DNA of 64,000 nucleotides from Streptomyces odontomachi. GTDB lineage: Bacteria; Actinomycetota; Actinomycetes; Streptomycetales; Streptomycetaceae. The notes beneath the pieces are model-generated. The model worked only from the letters and a program-made list of their open reading frames with translations. It had not been told where the DNA came from and did not search any database. Location: positions 124,001-188,000 of the forward strand of contig NZ_JAMJWG010000013.1 in assembly GCF_024435355.1 (NCBI RefSeq), given 5' to 3'. This document shows, one piece after another, positions 24,267 to 33,571 of the stretch (the first letter of the stretch is position 1; every line of letters begins with the position of its first letter). The position numbers were made by a program, and so were the translations under genes.

Positions 24267-24521
24267 ATGCATCAGCCCCCCAACCGCACCCCCATATACA
24301 ACGGAATGCCATCCAGGGATCTGGGGACCGAGGGCTGGCACAAGCCCTGGAGCGGCGGCAACGGCGGAAATTGCCTGGAAGCGATGAAACTCGCCGACGG
24401 CAGGGTCGCAGTCCGCCAATCCGCCGATCCGGACGGTCCTGCACTCATTTACACCGTCGGCGAAATCACCGCGTTCATCCTGGGCGCCAAGGCCGGCGTC
24501 GCGGATTTCCTGTTGTCCTGA
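24267..24521 (+). CDS. DUF397 small protein
   Basis: An 84-residue protein with the DUF397 core: WHKPWSGGNGGNCLEAMKLADGRVAVRQSADPDGP, then FILGAKAGVADF. DUF397 proteins are partners, possibly antagonists, of adjacent Xre-DUF5753 regulators. The ATG abuts the TGA of the preceding gene with no spacing, and GGAG of the upstream coding end serves as ribosome-binding site. Family function beyond this pairing is not known to me. Confidence 0.93.
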   Translation: MHQPPNRTPIYNGMPSRDLGTEGWHKPWSGGNGGNCLEAMKLADGRVAVRQSADPDGPALIYTVGEITAFILGAKAGVADFLLS

Positions 24522-24539
24522 ACGGGCCCTGAACGGCTC

Positions 24540-24571
24540 GCATCCCGGCGCCCCTGAAAGGGTGCGGATGC
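24540..24571 (+). terminator. terminator after the DUF397 gene
   Basis: GCATCC pairs with GGATGC, and an inner GCGCCC pairs with GGGTGC (one G-U), around a CTGAAA loop. It begins 19 bases after the stop. Confidence 0.6.
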
Positions 24572-24608
24572 AGAAAACGGTCGGCTACGGAAAGCGGCCG
24601 GCCACGGG

Positions 24609-24665
24609 CTGACGGTGACGGGTAACGCGTCGCGATGGCGTACGGCAGAGCGTCGTCACCGTCAG
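24609..24665. repeat. 12-bp inverted repeat with 33-base loop
   Basis: CTGACGGTGACG (24609-24620) and CGTCACCGTCAG (24654-24665) are exact complements. The loop contains an inner ACGC/GCGT pairing. It is immediately followed by an adenine-free low-G+C tract. It may be a second terminator, for mocR (whose 3' end is at 24819), or a structured RNA. Confidence 0.6.
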
Positions 24666-24682
24666 TGAATTAATGATCACGA

Positions 24683-24745
24683 TCGTTGTTTGTCGTTCTG
24701 TTTTCCCTGTCGTTGTGTTTCTCCTGTTGTTTGTGTTTCTCCTTG
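24683..24745. other. 63-base adenine-free, T-rich tract with imperfect direct repeats
   Basis: No A occurs on the plus strand for 63 bases, and G+C is about 44% against about 70% around it. Three imperfect repeats of the GTTGTTTGT-N-TTCT type are visible. It lies 3' of both flanking genes (DUF397 and mocR). No protein-coding sense was found. Confidence 0.6.
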
Positions 24746-24818
24746 AGGTGCGTTGTTCTCGCTGCTCTGCCCTCGGGAGATGCTGCTTTGCCCCTCAGCG
24801 GGGTCGGTTCCGGCCGGC

Positions 24819-26249
24819 TCAGGCCGGTGGCAGGGTCGCGCAGAGTGCGTCCAGGGCGGCCTCGTAGGCGTGCTCGGGCGGGGTCGCATAGCCCACGACG
24901 AGGCCGTCGGGTGCCGGCCCGGTGGCCGCGGGGTGGCGGAAGTCGGCGAGCCCCGACAGGGCCAGGCCGCGGTGCTGCGCGGCCAGCAGGGTCGGCCGTT
25001 CGGTACCCGGCGGCAGCCGCAGTACCGCGTGCAGCCCGGCCGCGATGCCGGTCACCGCGACATGCGGGGTGCGCGCGGCGAGCGCGCCGACGAGCTGATC
25101 GCGGCGGCGCCGGTAGCGCTGCCGCATGCGCCGCACATGACGGTCGTAGCGGCCCGACTCGATGAAGTCCGCGAGCGCCAACTGGTCCGTGAGGTTCGTC
25201 CACATCTCCCGCTCGCCCTTGACCGCCAGCACCGCGTCGACCAGCCGCACGGGCAGCACCATCCAACCGATCCGGAGCGCCGGTGACAGGCTCTTGCTGA
25301 CCGTGCCGACATGGATCACCCGCTCCGGGTCCAGGCCCTGCACGGCGCCGATCGGCCTGCGGTCGTAGCGGAACTCGCCGTCGTAGTCGTCCTCCAGGAC
25401 CAGGGAGTCATGGGTGCGGGCCCAGTCCACGACGGCCGACCGGCGCTCCGGGTGCAACGGGCCGCCGATCGGGAACTGGTGCGCGGGGGTCAGCAGCACC
25501 GCGCGCTCCATCGCCAGCGTGGCCACCTGTGCGCCGTGCTCGTCCACCGGCAGCGGCCGACTGCGTACCCCCGCGGTCCTCAGCAGCATGCGGTGGTGGG
25601 CCAGGCCGTAGGACTCGACGGCGAGCGGGCCGCGCAGCACCTCCGACCCGGGCATCCCGAAGAGCAGCCGCAGCGCATGGCTGAAACCGGAACAGATCAC
25701 GATGCGACCCGCATCTGCACGCACCCCCCGTACGCGGGCCAGATACTCCGCGAGCGCCTCGCGCAGTTCGATGCGCCCCTGGGGGTCACCGGGGCCGAAG
25801 GCGTCGTGGGGCGCGGCGTTCAGTGCACGGCGGTACGAGGTGAGCCATGCGGCGCGCGGGAAGGAGGCCGTATCCGGGCTGCCCGGCCGTAGGTCGTGCC
25901 GGGGGCGGTGGGTCGGGGCAGGGCCGCCCCCGGCCCCGGATGGGCGGTCGGCCAGCGGTTCGGCCCGCTCGGCGACCCGGGTGCCGGAGCCTTGCCGCGC
26001 GGTGAGCCAGCCCTCCGCGATGAGCTCTGCGTAGGCGTCGGCGACGGTGTTGCGCGCCATGCCGAGGTCGGCGGCGAGGGAACGGTACGGCGGCAGCCTG
26101 GTGCCCGGCGCGAGCCGCCCGGTGCGCACGGCGTCCCGCAACGAGTGGATGAGCGCGGCGCGACGTCCCCCCTTGCCGCGGGGGTCCGCCAGCTCGATAT
26201 GCAGGTCGGAACCGAGACGTTCCGCGTAATTGACCCACGAGTCGGTCAT
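24819..26249 (-). CDS. MocR/PdxR-type transcriptional regulator
   Basis: A 476-residue fusion of a GntR helix-turn-helix and a type I aminotransferase-like domain. The winged helix lies at residues about 27-90 (LIHSLRDAVRTGRLAPGTRLPPYRSLAADLGMARNTVADAY). The PLP-fold part follows, with ICSGFSHALRLLFGM and LVLEDDYDGEFRYDRRP. The probable PLP lysine is in GTVSKSLSPALRIGWM. Such proteins use PLP or an amino-acid aldimine as effector; targets are often divergent genes, but here no divergent neighbour is close. The ATG at 26249 lies seven bases after TACTGT, suggesting a leaderless message. A mocR promoter would overlap positions about 26257-26285. Confidence 0.92.
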   Translation of the reverse strand: MTDSWVNYAERLGSDLHIELADPRGKGGRRAALIHSLRDAVRTGRLAPGTRLPPYRSLAADLGMARNTVADAYAELIAEGWLTARQGSGTRVAERAEPLADRPSGAGGGPAPTHRPRHDLRPGSPDTASFPRAAWLTSYRRALNAAPHDAFGPGDPQGRIELREALAEYLARVRGVRADAGRIVICSGFSHALRLLFGMPGSEVLRGPLAVESYGLAHHRMLLRTAGVRSRPLPVDEHGAQVATLAMERAVLLTPAHQFPIGGPLHPERRSAVVDWARTHDSLVLEDDYDGEFRYDRRPIGAVQGLDPERVIHVGTVSKSLSPALRIGWMVLPVRLVDAVLAVKGEREMWTNLTDQLALADFIESGRYDRHVRRMRQRYRRRRDQLVGALAARTPHVAVTGIAAGLHAVLRLPPGTERPTLLAAQHRGLALSGLADFRHPAATGPAPDGLVVGYATPPEHAYEAALDALCATLPPA

Positions 26250-26412
26250 GACCCGCACAGTATGTGGTGGTCTTTCAAGGGTCTTACGCGCCCCTGAACG
26301 CACCACCTTGGGCGCTGAGTGCGCCGTGGTGCGCCCCCTGCGAGCGCGGCGCACGTCGTACGTGTGCGCGCTCCCCGTGACGGGCTCCGACACCACGCCG
26401 TCGGCCACGCCA

Positions 26413-26443
26413 TATGGGCGGTGTATGGGCGGTATGTGGGCGG

Positions 26444-26445
<2 letters not shown>
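26413..26445. repeat. three 11-bp direct repeats at the gltD stop
   Basis: TATGGGCGGTG, TATGGGCGGTA and TGTGGGCGGTC run head to tail and overlap the end of the gltD stop codon by two bases. Significance unknown. Confidence 0.7.
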
Positions 26446-27931
<1,486 letters not shown>

Positions 27932-28433
27932 GATCGACTCTCCTGGCAGCGTGGCCCGTGACCGTGCGAGCCGACCGCGTCCGGAGGCGCCGGTGCCCCC
28001 GGTGGCCCACGAGCCTCGGCGGTCTCGTCGTGCACCTGGCGTGCCTCGGTGGTGCCCGCCTGCCCGCCTGCCCGCTTGCTTCGGCTGCCCGGCTGGCCTT
28101 GATCCTGTGGACGGTCCTGAGGGTCGTGGACGGTCCGGGTGGCGTGCCTGACCTGGCCGGCCGGCCTCGCCCGCCGGGGTGGCCCGGGTGATCTGCTGGT
28201 CCGGGAGCGGCGGCATCGGGGGCAGAGGTACGGGGCCTCGGTGTCCGCACGGTCCATGCGGTCGTAGCGGATATGACCGCATATCGGGCGTTTTCTCCAC
28301 GGTACGCCCGAGGGGGGCCGGCACCGGAGGGCCCACAGGAGCGGATGCGGTGGCGTGCCGGGTCGCCAGGAAGGGGCGGGTACGGGCGGACGCCGGTTCG
28401 GGTCACGGTCGGCCTCCGGGCATCATGGGGCGG
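27932..28433. other. divergent intergenic region with overlapping inverted repeats
   Basis: A 502-bp region between gltD and the uridine-kinase-like gene. Two overlapping palindromes are visible: ATGCGGTC-N11-GACCGCAT (28256-28282) and GATATG-ACCG-CATATC (28270-28285). The rest is G+C-rich without a credible gene. Confidence 0.5.
28256..28285. promoter_or_regulatory. overlapping palindromes, operator candidate
   Basis: ATGCGGTC (28256-28263) is repeated inverted at 28275-28282, and GATATG/CATATC (28270-28285) overlaps it. It lies about 325 bases before gltD and 150 before the plus-strand gene. The bound protein is unknown. Confidence 0.45.
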
Positions 28434-29090
28434 GTGCGACTGGAAGCGATCACCTGGGAACGGCTCGGTGACCTGCTCGCCGAGCGGCTGGCCGACGTAC
28501 GGCCCGAGGACGGCGGCAGCTGGCCGCGGATCGCCTTCGACGGTGCGCCGGCGGCGCGGCCGGGCGAACTGGCCGAGCGGGTCGCCGGGGCGCTGCGGTT
28601 GCGCGGTCGGCCGGCCTGCACCGTCGACGTCGAGGGGTTTCTGCGGCCCGCCTCGCTCCGTCTGGAGCACGGCCGGGAGGACGTCGACGCCTACTACGCG
28701 GGATGGTTCGACACCGGTGCGCTGTGGCGGGAGGTGTTCGGGCCACTGGAGCCGGGAGGCGACGGACGGGTGCTGCCCGACCTGTGGGACCCCGATACGG
28801 ACCGGGCGACCCGCAGCCCGCGCGTCACGCTGCCGCCCGGCGGGCTGCTCCTGCTGCACGGGCCGCTGCTGCTGCACCACTGGTTCCCGTTCGACCGGAC
28901 GGTCCACGTGCAGCTCTCATCGTCCGCCCTGCGCCGGCGCACGCCCAGCGGTGCGCACTGGACCCTGCCCGCCTTCGAACGGTACGAGGCCGAGGCGGAC
29001 CCGTCGGGCACGGCCGATGTGCTGGTGCGCGCGGACGACCCGCGGCGCCCGGCGTGGACGGGGTGGGGCGGGGACGGCGGTGGGGGATAG
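28434..29090 (+). CDS. uridine-kinase-like protein without a P-loop
   Basis: A 218-residue protein with the layout of Streptomyces uridine kinase-like proteins: VRLEAITWERLGDLLAERL, IAFDGAPAARPGELAERVA, VDVEGFLRPASLRLE, DVDAYYAGWFDTGALWREVFGPL, then LLLLHGPLLLHHWFPFDRTVHV. The expected Walker A position (G..GSGKT in true kinases) reads GAPAARPGEL, so the key lysine is missing. Either the protein no longer uses ATP or it binds nucleotide differently. The start is ambiguous between the GTG at 28434 (a CATCAT hexamer lies seven bases upstream) and an in-frame ATG at 28425. A terminal Gly-rich tail closes the protein. Confidence 0.75.
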   Translation: MRLEAITWERLGDLLAERLADVRPEDGGSWPRIAFDGAPAARPGELAERVAGALRLRGRPACTVDVEGFLRPASLRLEHGREDVDAYYAGWFDTGALWREVFGPLEPGGDGRVLPDLWDPDTDRATRSPRVTLPPGGLLLLHGPLLLHHWFPFDRTVHVQLSSSALRRRTPSGAHWTLPAFERYEAEADPSGTADVLVRADDPRRPAWTGWGGDGGGG

Positions 29091-29343
29091 GCCGGAGCCC
29101 GAGCCCTGGTGGGGGAGGGGGTGGACCCGGACCCGGACCGGGCTGCGCGGCCGGGCAGCCGGTACGGGCCTGGCGGGGGCGTCGAGGAGCGGTGGGATGC
29201 GGGAATGGGGAGGGAGCGAACGGAGGGCGGCCTGGACGCGGGCCGAGGGTGCGCCGATATCATGACCTCTGGCGCGTACGCGTCAAGAGCGTTTCTTGTG
29301 ACCGTAAGCCGGGGCGGGCGACAGGATCAGGAGACCATCTGTC

Positions 29344-30342
29344 ATGAGTCCGTCCTTCATGCGGTCCGTTGTGCATTCCTTCCGGCGGCTCGTGATGCCG
29401 TCGTTCCGGCCGGCCGCACCAGCGCCGTTGCCGTCCGTCGTCCGGCCCGCGGGAGTGGCTCCCGCCCGCTCGCCGAAGCCCTTCGCGGCGTGGGCCGAGG
29501 CTTCCGCCGCCCGTGGGAGAAGCCCGCTGCTCGCCGGTGTCGCCGCGCTGTTGCTCGTCGCCACCGCGCCTGCCGCCTGGGGAGCCGCCGGCGGAGACCA
29601 CACGCACCGGCCGGGCCACCCGTCGGTACCCCGGTCCGGCTGTGCCGGCACCTCGCTGCTGTTCTGCGAGGACTTCGACGCCCTGGCGCCCGGCACCGCC
29701 CAGAGCTCCGCCTGGGGCACCGTCGCCAACAACGGCACCCTCACCGTGGAACCTGTCGCCTCCGGGGGCAACGACCTGCACATCGGGACACAAGGGAACG
29801 GCAGCGCGTTCCTACAGGTCGACAACTTCACGGCGCCCGGCAACAGCTTCTGGGGACGAGTCCGGCTGCGCGTCGGCGCCTTCCCCACCGCCCCGGACTG
29901 GGCGCACTGGACGATCGTCGAGGCCACCGGCGACGGCGCGGGCTACATCCGTCCGCTCGGCGGCCAGTACGTGCCCGACGCGGGCACCGATCTGTGGGGC
30001 GTGGGCTCCGACGGTGGTCCGACCGGGGACTGGACGGCCTGGCAGCGGTCGGTCCCTGCCCAGGCGGGCGCCTGGCAGTGCGTGGAGTGGCAGATGGACG
30101 CCACCGACAACCGGATCTCGGTCTGGATCGACGGAGAGCCGAAGTCGGACCTCACCGTCGACACCACCCACCACGGCGGCAACCCCGTCGACTTCGTCTT
30201 CCCGACGTTCCACACCGTCAAGCTGGGCTGGCAGCTCTACCAGGGGAACCCCACGCCGGCCGGGTACGACGTCCGGCTCGACGACATCGCCCTGAGCAGC
30301 GAGCGCGTCGGCTGCGGGGACGGGACGACGAGCGGGCGATGA
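29344..30342 (+). CDS. secreted Cip1-like beta-jelly-roll protein
   Basis: A 332-residue exported protein. A hydrophobic signal core lies at about residues 60-82 (SPLLAGVAALLLVATAPAAWG), after an unusually long basic N-region. The mature part starts with CAGTSLLFCEDFDALAPGT. It ends with CVEWQMDATDNRISVWIDGEP, LGWQLYQGNP and DVRLDDIALSSERVGCG. These closing motifs match my memory of Trichoderma Cip1 (a concanavalin-like jelly roll with lyase-like features). A role on plant or fungal polysaccharide is inferred from that resemblance only. AGGAG lies ten bases before the ATG at 29344. A second ATG at 29395 would shorten the N-region. Confidence 0.75.
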   Translation: MSPSFMRSVVHSFRRLVMPSFRPAAPAPLPSVVRPAGVAPARSPKPFAAWAEASAARGRSPLLAGVAALLLVATAPAAWGAAGGDHTHRPGHPSVPRSGCAGTSLLFCEDFDALAPGTAQSSAWGTVANNGTLTVEPVASGGNDLHIGTQGNGSAFLQVDNFTAPGNSFWGRVRLRVGAFPTAPDWAHWTIVEATGDGAGYIRPLGGQYVPDAGTDLWGVGSDGGPTGDWTAWQRSVPAQAGAWQCVEWQMDATDNRISVWIDGEPKSDLTVDTTHHGGNPVDFVFPTFHTVKLGWQLYQGNPTPAGYDVRLDDIALSSERVGCGDGTTSGR

Positions 30343-30485
30343 GGGCGGACCGCATCGAGCCGTGAGCCCCCCGGGCGTAGTGGTGGACGGCTGCTCCACC
30401 GCGCATGCATCTCAGCGGGGCACACCACACAGGTGGCGGGTGCCCCATGCCCCGACGGCCATGCGGGGTATTCGCCCGACAAGAC

Positions 30486-30530
30486 GGTCACGGGCCGGTG
30501 GATACGTCATCGGACTACCGGCCCGTGACC
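30486..30530 (+). terminator. terminator after the Cip1-like gene
   Basis: A 14-bp perfect stem (GGTCACGGGCCGGT with its complement at 30517-30530) and a 17-base loop, 144 bases past the stop codon. Confidence 0.7.
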
Positions 30531-30627
30531 GACTGACGAACGACCCCCCGGCCGCCACAATGAAGGGAGCCGGGACTCAGCGACGCGTCCCGCGCCGCGC
30601 CGGCCGTCCGGCAAGGGGAGGTAATAC

Positions 30628-31050
30628 ATGACCACCGCCGGAGACATCATGCACCGTGGCGCCCAGTGGATCCCCGCCACCGAAAGCCTGGACCGGGCCG
30701 CACAGTTGATGCGCGAGCTCGATGTGGGCGCGCTTCCCATCAGCGACACCAACGAGCGCCTGATGGGCATCCTCACCGACCGTGACATCGTGGTGGGCTG
30801 CGTCGCCGCCGGGCACGATCCAGCCCGGACCACGGCAGGTGACATGGCCAAGGGCACCCCGCGGTGGATCCCTGCGGACGCCGACATCAGCGATGTACTC
30901 CAGGAGATGCAGGGTCACCAGATCCGCCGGCTTCCGGTGATCGACGAGCACAAGCGCCTCGTCGGCATGATCAGCGAGGCCGACCTCGCGACCCATCTTC
31001 CGGAGGACCAACTCGCCCAGTGGGCCAGCAACGTGTACGCGGGACGCTGA
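30628..31050 (+). CDS. CBS-domain protein
   Basis: A 140-residue protein of two CBS domains, roughly residues 7-62 (AGDIMHRGAQWIPATESL, then LPISDTNERLMGILTDRDIV) and 69-125 (DMAKGTPRWIPADADI, RRLPVIDEHKRLVGMISEADL). CBS pairs form Bateman modules that bind adenine nucleotides. This stand-alone type is common in actinomycetes as a putative stress or energy sensor. The ATG follows AAGGGGAGGTAATAC, a strong ribosome-binding site. It converges with corA. Confidence 0.93.
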   Translation: MTTAGDIMHRGAQWIPATESLDRAAQLMRELDVGALPISDTNERLMGILTDRDIVVGCVAAGHDPARTTAGDMAKGTPRWIPADADISDVLQEMQGHQIRRLPVIDEHKRLVGMISEADLATHLPEDQLAQWASNVYAGR

Positions 31051-31144
31051 CGCGACCGATCAGGACGGTCGGCTGACTGCTTCGACGGTCGCCGCGCCTC
31101 GGGCGCCGGCGGCCGCCGGCAACGTCATGCGCCCCGCGCCGCCG

Positions 31145-32275
31145 TCACAGCCATCCGTTGCGCCGGAACCCCCGGTACAGCAGGCAGCAGGCTATCGCGA
31201 TCACCACCATCACCAGCGGATAGCCGAACCTCCAGCGCAGGAGCGGCATGTGATGGAAGTTCATGCCGTAGACGCCGCAGACCATCGTGGGCACCGCGAT
31301 CACCGCGGCCCAAGCGGTGATCTTGCGCATGTCCTCGTTCTGCGCGACGGTCACCTGTGCCAGATGGGCCTGCAAGATCGAGTTGAGCAGGTCGTCGAAG
31401 GACGCGGTCTGCTCGATGGCACGCGTCAGATGGTCGTCGACGTCGCGGAAGTACGCCCGGGTCTCCAGGTCGATCATGCGCAGCGGCTCCGTCGCGAGCA
31501 TCCGTAGCGGCCTGCCGAGCGGCAGCACGGCGTGCTTGAGCTCCAGCAGCTCCCGCTTGAGCTGGTAGATGCGGCCCGGGTCGGTGCGCGCTCCGTTCGG
31601 CGCGAAGACATCGGTCTCGACCTGGTCGATGTCGTCCCGGACGGCGTCGACCACGGCCAGGTACTCGTCGACGACGTGGTCCGCTATCGCGTGCAGCACG
31701 GCCGCGGGGCCCTTGGCGAGCTGCTTCCGGTCGGCCTCCAGGCTCTCGCGTACCGGGCCCAGGGAGCCGTGCCGGCCATGTCGGACCGTGACGACGAAGT
31801 CCGGGCCGATGAAGACCATGATCTCGCCGGTGTCCACCACCTCGCTCGTCGCGGTCAGCTCCGCATGCTCGATGTAGCAGACCGTCTTGAAGACGGAGAA
31901 GAGGATCTCGCCGTACCGCTCCACCTTCGGACGCTGGTGGGCGTCGATGACGTCCTCCACGGCGAGCGGGTGCAGGCCGAACAACTCCGCCACCTCAGCG
32001 AACTCGGCCTCGCTCGGCTCGTGGAGACCCAGCCAGACGAATCCGTCACCGCTCTTGCGGACCCGCTCGACCGCCTCCCGCAGTCCCTTGCCGCCGGGCT
32101 GGCGGGTGCCACCGCGGTACGTCACGCAGTTGACCACCGCGGAGCCGAGTGGGGAGCGTGCCGGATGACTCAGGTCGACGGCGTGGCTGCGTCCCCGCGT
32201 GAGACGTGCCACTTTCCGCAGGCTGCTCACCCCGCGGAGGTGTCGAACCCTGCGCAGATTGCCCGCCATCGACAT
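31145..32275 (-). CDS. corA: CorA-family divalent-cation transporter
   Basis: A 376-residue inner-membrane channel for Mg2+ and related cations. The long cytoplasmic part includes FVWLGLHEPSEAEFAEVAELFGLHPLAVEDV and HQRPKVERYGEILFSVFKTV. Two C-terminal helices follow: one starts near TAWAAVIAVPTMVCGVYGMNF, with the diagnostic GMN in YGMNF, and one at YPLVMVVIAIACCLLY. GMN is essential for selectivity in the family. AAGGAG lies five bases before the ATG at 32275. An in-frame ATG six bases downstream is less well placed. The basic first 40 residues extend beyond most CorA proteins. Confidence 0.93.
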   Translation of the reverse strand: MSMAGNLRRVRHLRGVSSLRKVARLTRGRSHAVDLSHPARSPLGSAVVNCVTYRGGTRQPGGKGLREAVERVRKSGDGFVWLGLHEPSEAEFAEVAELFGLHPLAVEDVIDAHQRPKVERYGEILFSVFKTVCYIEHAELTATSEVVDTGEIMVFIGPDFVVTVRHGRHGSLGPVRESLEADRKQLAKGPAAVLHAIADHVVDEYLAVVDAVRDDIDQVETDVFAPNGARTDPGRIYQLKRELLELKHAVLPLGRPLRMLATEPLRMIDLETRAYFRDVDDHLTRAIEQTASFDDLLNSILQAHLAQVTVAQNEDMRKITAWAAVIAVPTMVCGVYGMNFHHMPLLRWRFGYPLVMVVIAIACCLLYRGFRRNGWL

Positions 32276-32399
32276 GTCTGCTCCTTGCCCTGGACTGTGC
32301 TGCCGGCGGGCCAGTCTGCCAGTCCGCGCTGATCCGCGCGGAGGCCTGTGGACAACCTCACGAACGGTGCACTGCCGCCCTGTGGTCCGTACCGGGATC

Positions 32400-33542
32400 T
32401 CACCCTGCGCGGTCGGGTACCTCGGGCAGTTCCGATGGCGACGGCGCGCGGCGGGGTGGCCTGCCGCCGAGTCGGGCCACGGCCTGTGCGCCCGCGCGGC
32501 AGCCTTCCGCCGCCGCCTCCTCGGGGTCCGCACCCGCGAGCAGACTCGCGAGGAAGGCGCCGGTGAAGGCGTCCCCGGCACCCGTCGAGTCCTGCGGTTG
32601 CACGGCGACCGCGGAGACCTGCGTAGGGAGGCTGCCGTTGCGGGCCACCAGGGCGCCGCCCGCCCCCTGCTTGGCCACCACCAGCGGGAAGGCACGGCTC
32701 AGCCGCGCCGCCGCCTCGCCCGCGTCGGGCAGCCCCGTGAGCAGCTGGGCCTCGTCACGGCTGGGCAGCAGTACGTCCACGCCGTCCAGCAGCGCCAGAA
32801 AGCGGGCGGCACCCAGCTCCCGTATGAAGCCCGCCGACGCGGGATCCACGCTCACCGGCACCTCGCGCGCCCGTGCCGCCGCCACCGCCGTGCGGACCAG
32901 CGCGCGGCCCGGGTCGGAGAACAGCAGGTAACCCGACAGATGCAGCCGGGCGATCCCGTCGAGCAGGGACGGCGAGAAGTCGGTGGGGGAGAGCCGCAGG
33001 GAGGCGCCGCTGTCGGTGAGGAAGGTCCGCTCGGCGCCGTCCGCCACGTCGACCAGGCAGATCACCGTGCCCGTCGACGCCTCGGGATCGACGACGAGCC
33101 GCGCCGCGACCCCAGCCGACCTGAGCGCCTGCCGGTGCCAGTCCACGGACTCCGCTCCGACGCAGCCGAGCAGGCGCACATCGGCACATCCCCAGTACGC
33201 CGCCCAGCAGGCGGCATTGGCGCCGGCCCCGCCCGGCAGCATCCGCACCTCGGCCGCCGTGTCGGTGCCCCGGGCAAGGGCGCCGCGGTGCCGGGCCACC
33301 ACATCGGTGACGACATCGCCGACCACCAGCAGGCCCTTGGGCGCGCCGCCCGCTGCCGCCTTCTTGAACAGGCCGTCGGTGCGAAGGCCTCTCCTGGGGG
33401 AACGGTCGGTGTGCGGCTCCTTGAGGTGATCGTCGGCGCGCGGCCCGTCGGGCGACGCAACGGGGCGCGGGACGGCACCCGTTTCCCTCGCCCGCTCCGC
33501 GCCGGCCGGGCGCGTCGTGCCCGCCGTGCGCCCTTCGCTCAC
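32400..33542 (-). CDS. PfkB-family carbohydrate kinase, probable pseudouridine kinase
   Basis: A 380-residue ribokinase-like enzyme. The kinase fold begins around residue 67 (GLLVVGDVVTDVV) and shows MLPGGAGANAACWAAYWG. The anion-hole/catalytic signature DSTGAGDAFTGAFLASLLAG near residue 310 includes the catalytic Asp. Its close coupling to the psuG homologue suggests it phosphorylates pseudouridine before C-glycosidic cleavage (PsuK role); this is inferred from context. Three starts are possible: GTG 33542 (GGGAG five bases away, chosen), GTG 33575 (four-base overlap with psuG) and ATG 33587. The first 65 residues are charged, low-complexity and probably disordered. Confidence 0.85.
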   Translation of the reverse strand: MSEGRTAGTTRPAGAERARETGAVPRPVASPDGPRADDHLKEPHTDRSPRRGLRTDGLFKKAAAGGAPKGLLVVGDVVTDVVARHRGALARGTDTAAEVRMLPGGAGANAACWAAYWGCADVRLLGCVGAESVDWHRQALRSAGVAARLVVDPEASTGTVICLVDVADGAERTFLTDSGASLRLSPTDFSPSLLDGIARLHLSGYLLFSDPGRALVRTAVAAARAREVPVSVDPASAGFIRELGAARFLALLDGVDVLLPSRDEAQLLTGLPDAGEAAARLSRAFPLVVAKQGAGGALVARNGSLPTQVSAVAVQPQDSTGAGDAFTGAFLASLLAGADPEEAAAEGCRAGAQAVARLGGRPPRRAPSPSELPEVPDRAG

Positions 33543-33571
33543 CCCGTCTCCCGGGTCCGTCGGTGTGCCGC

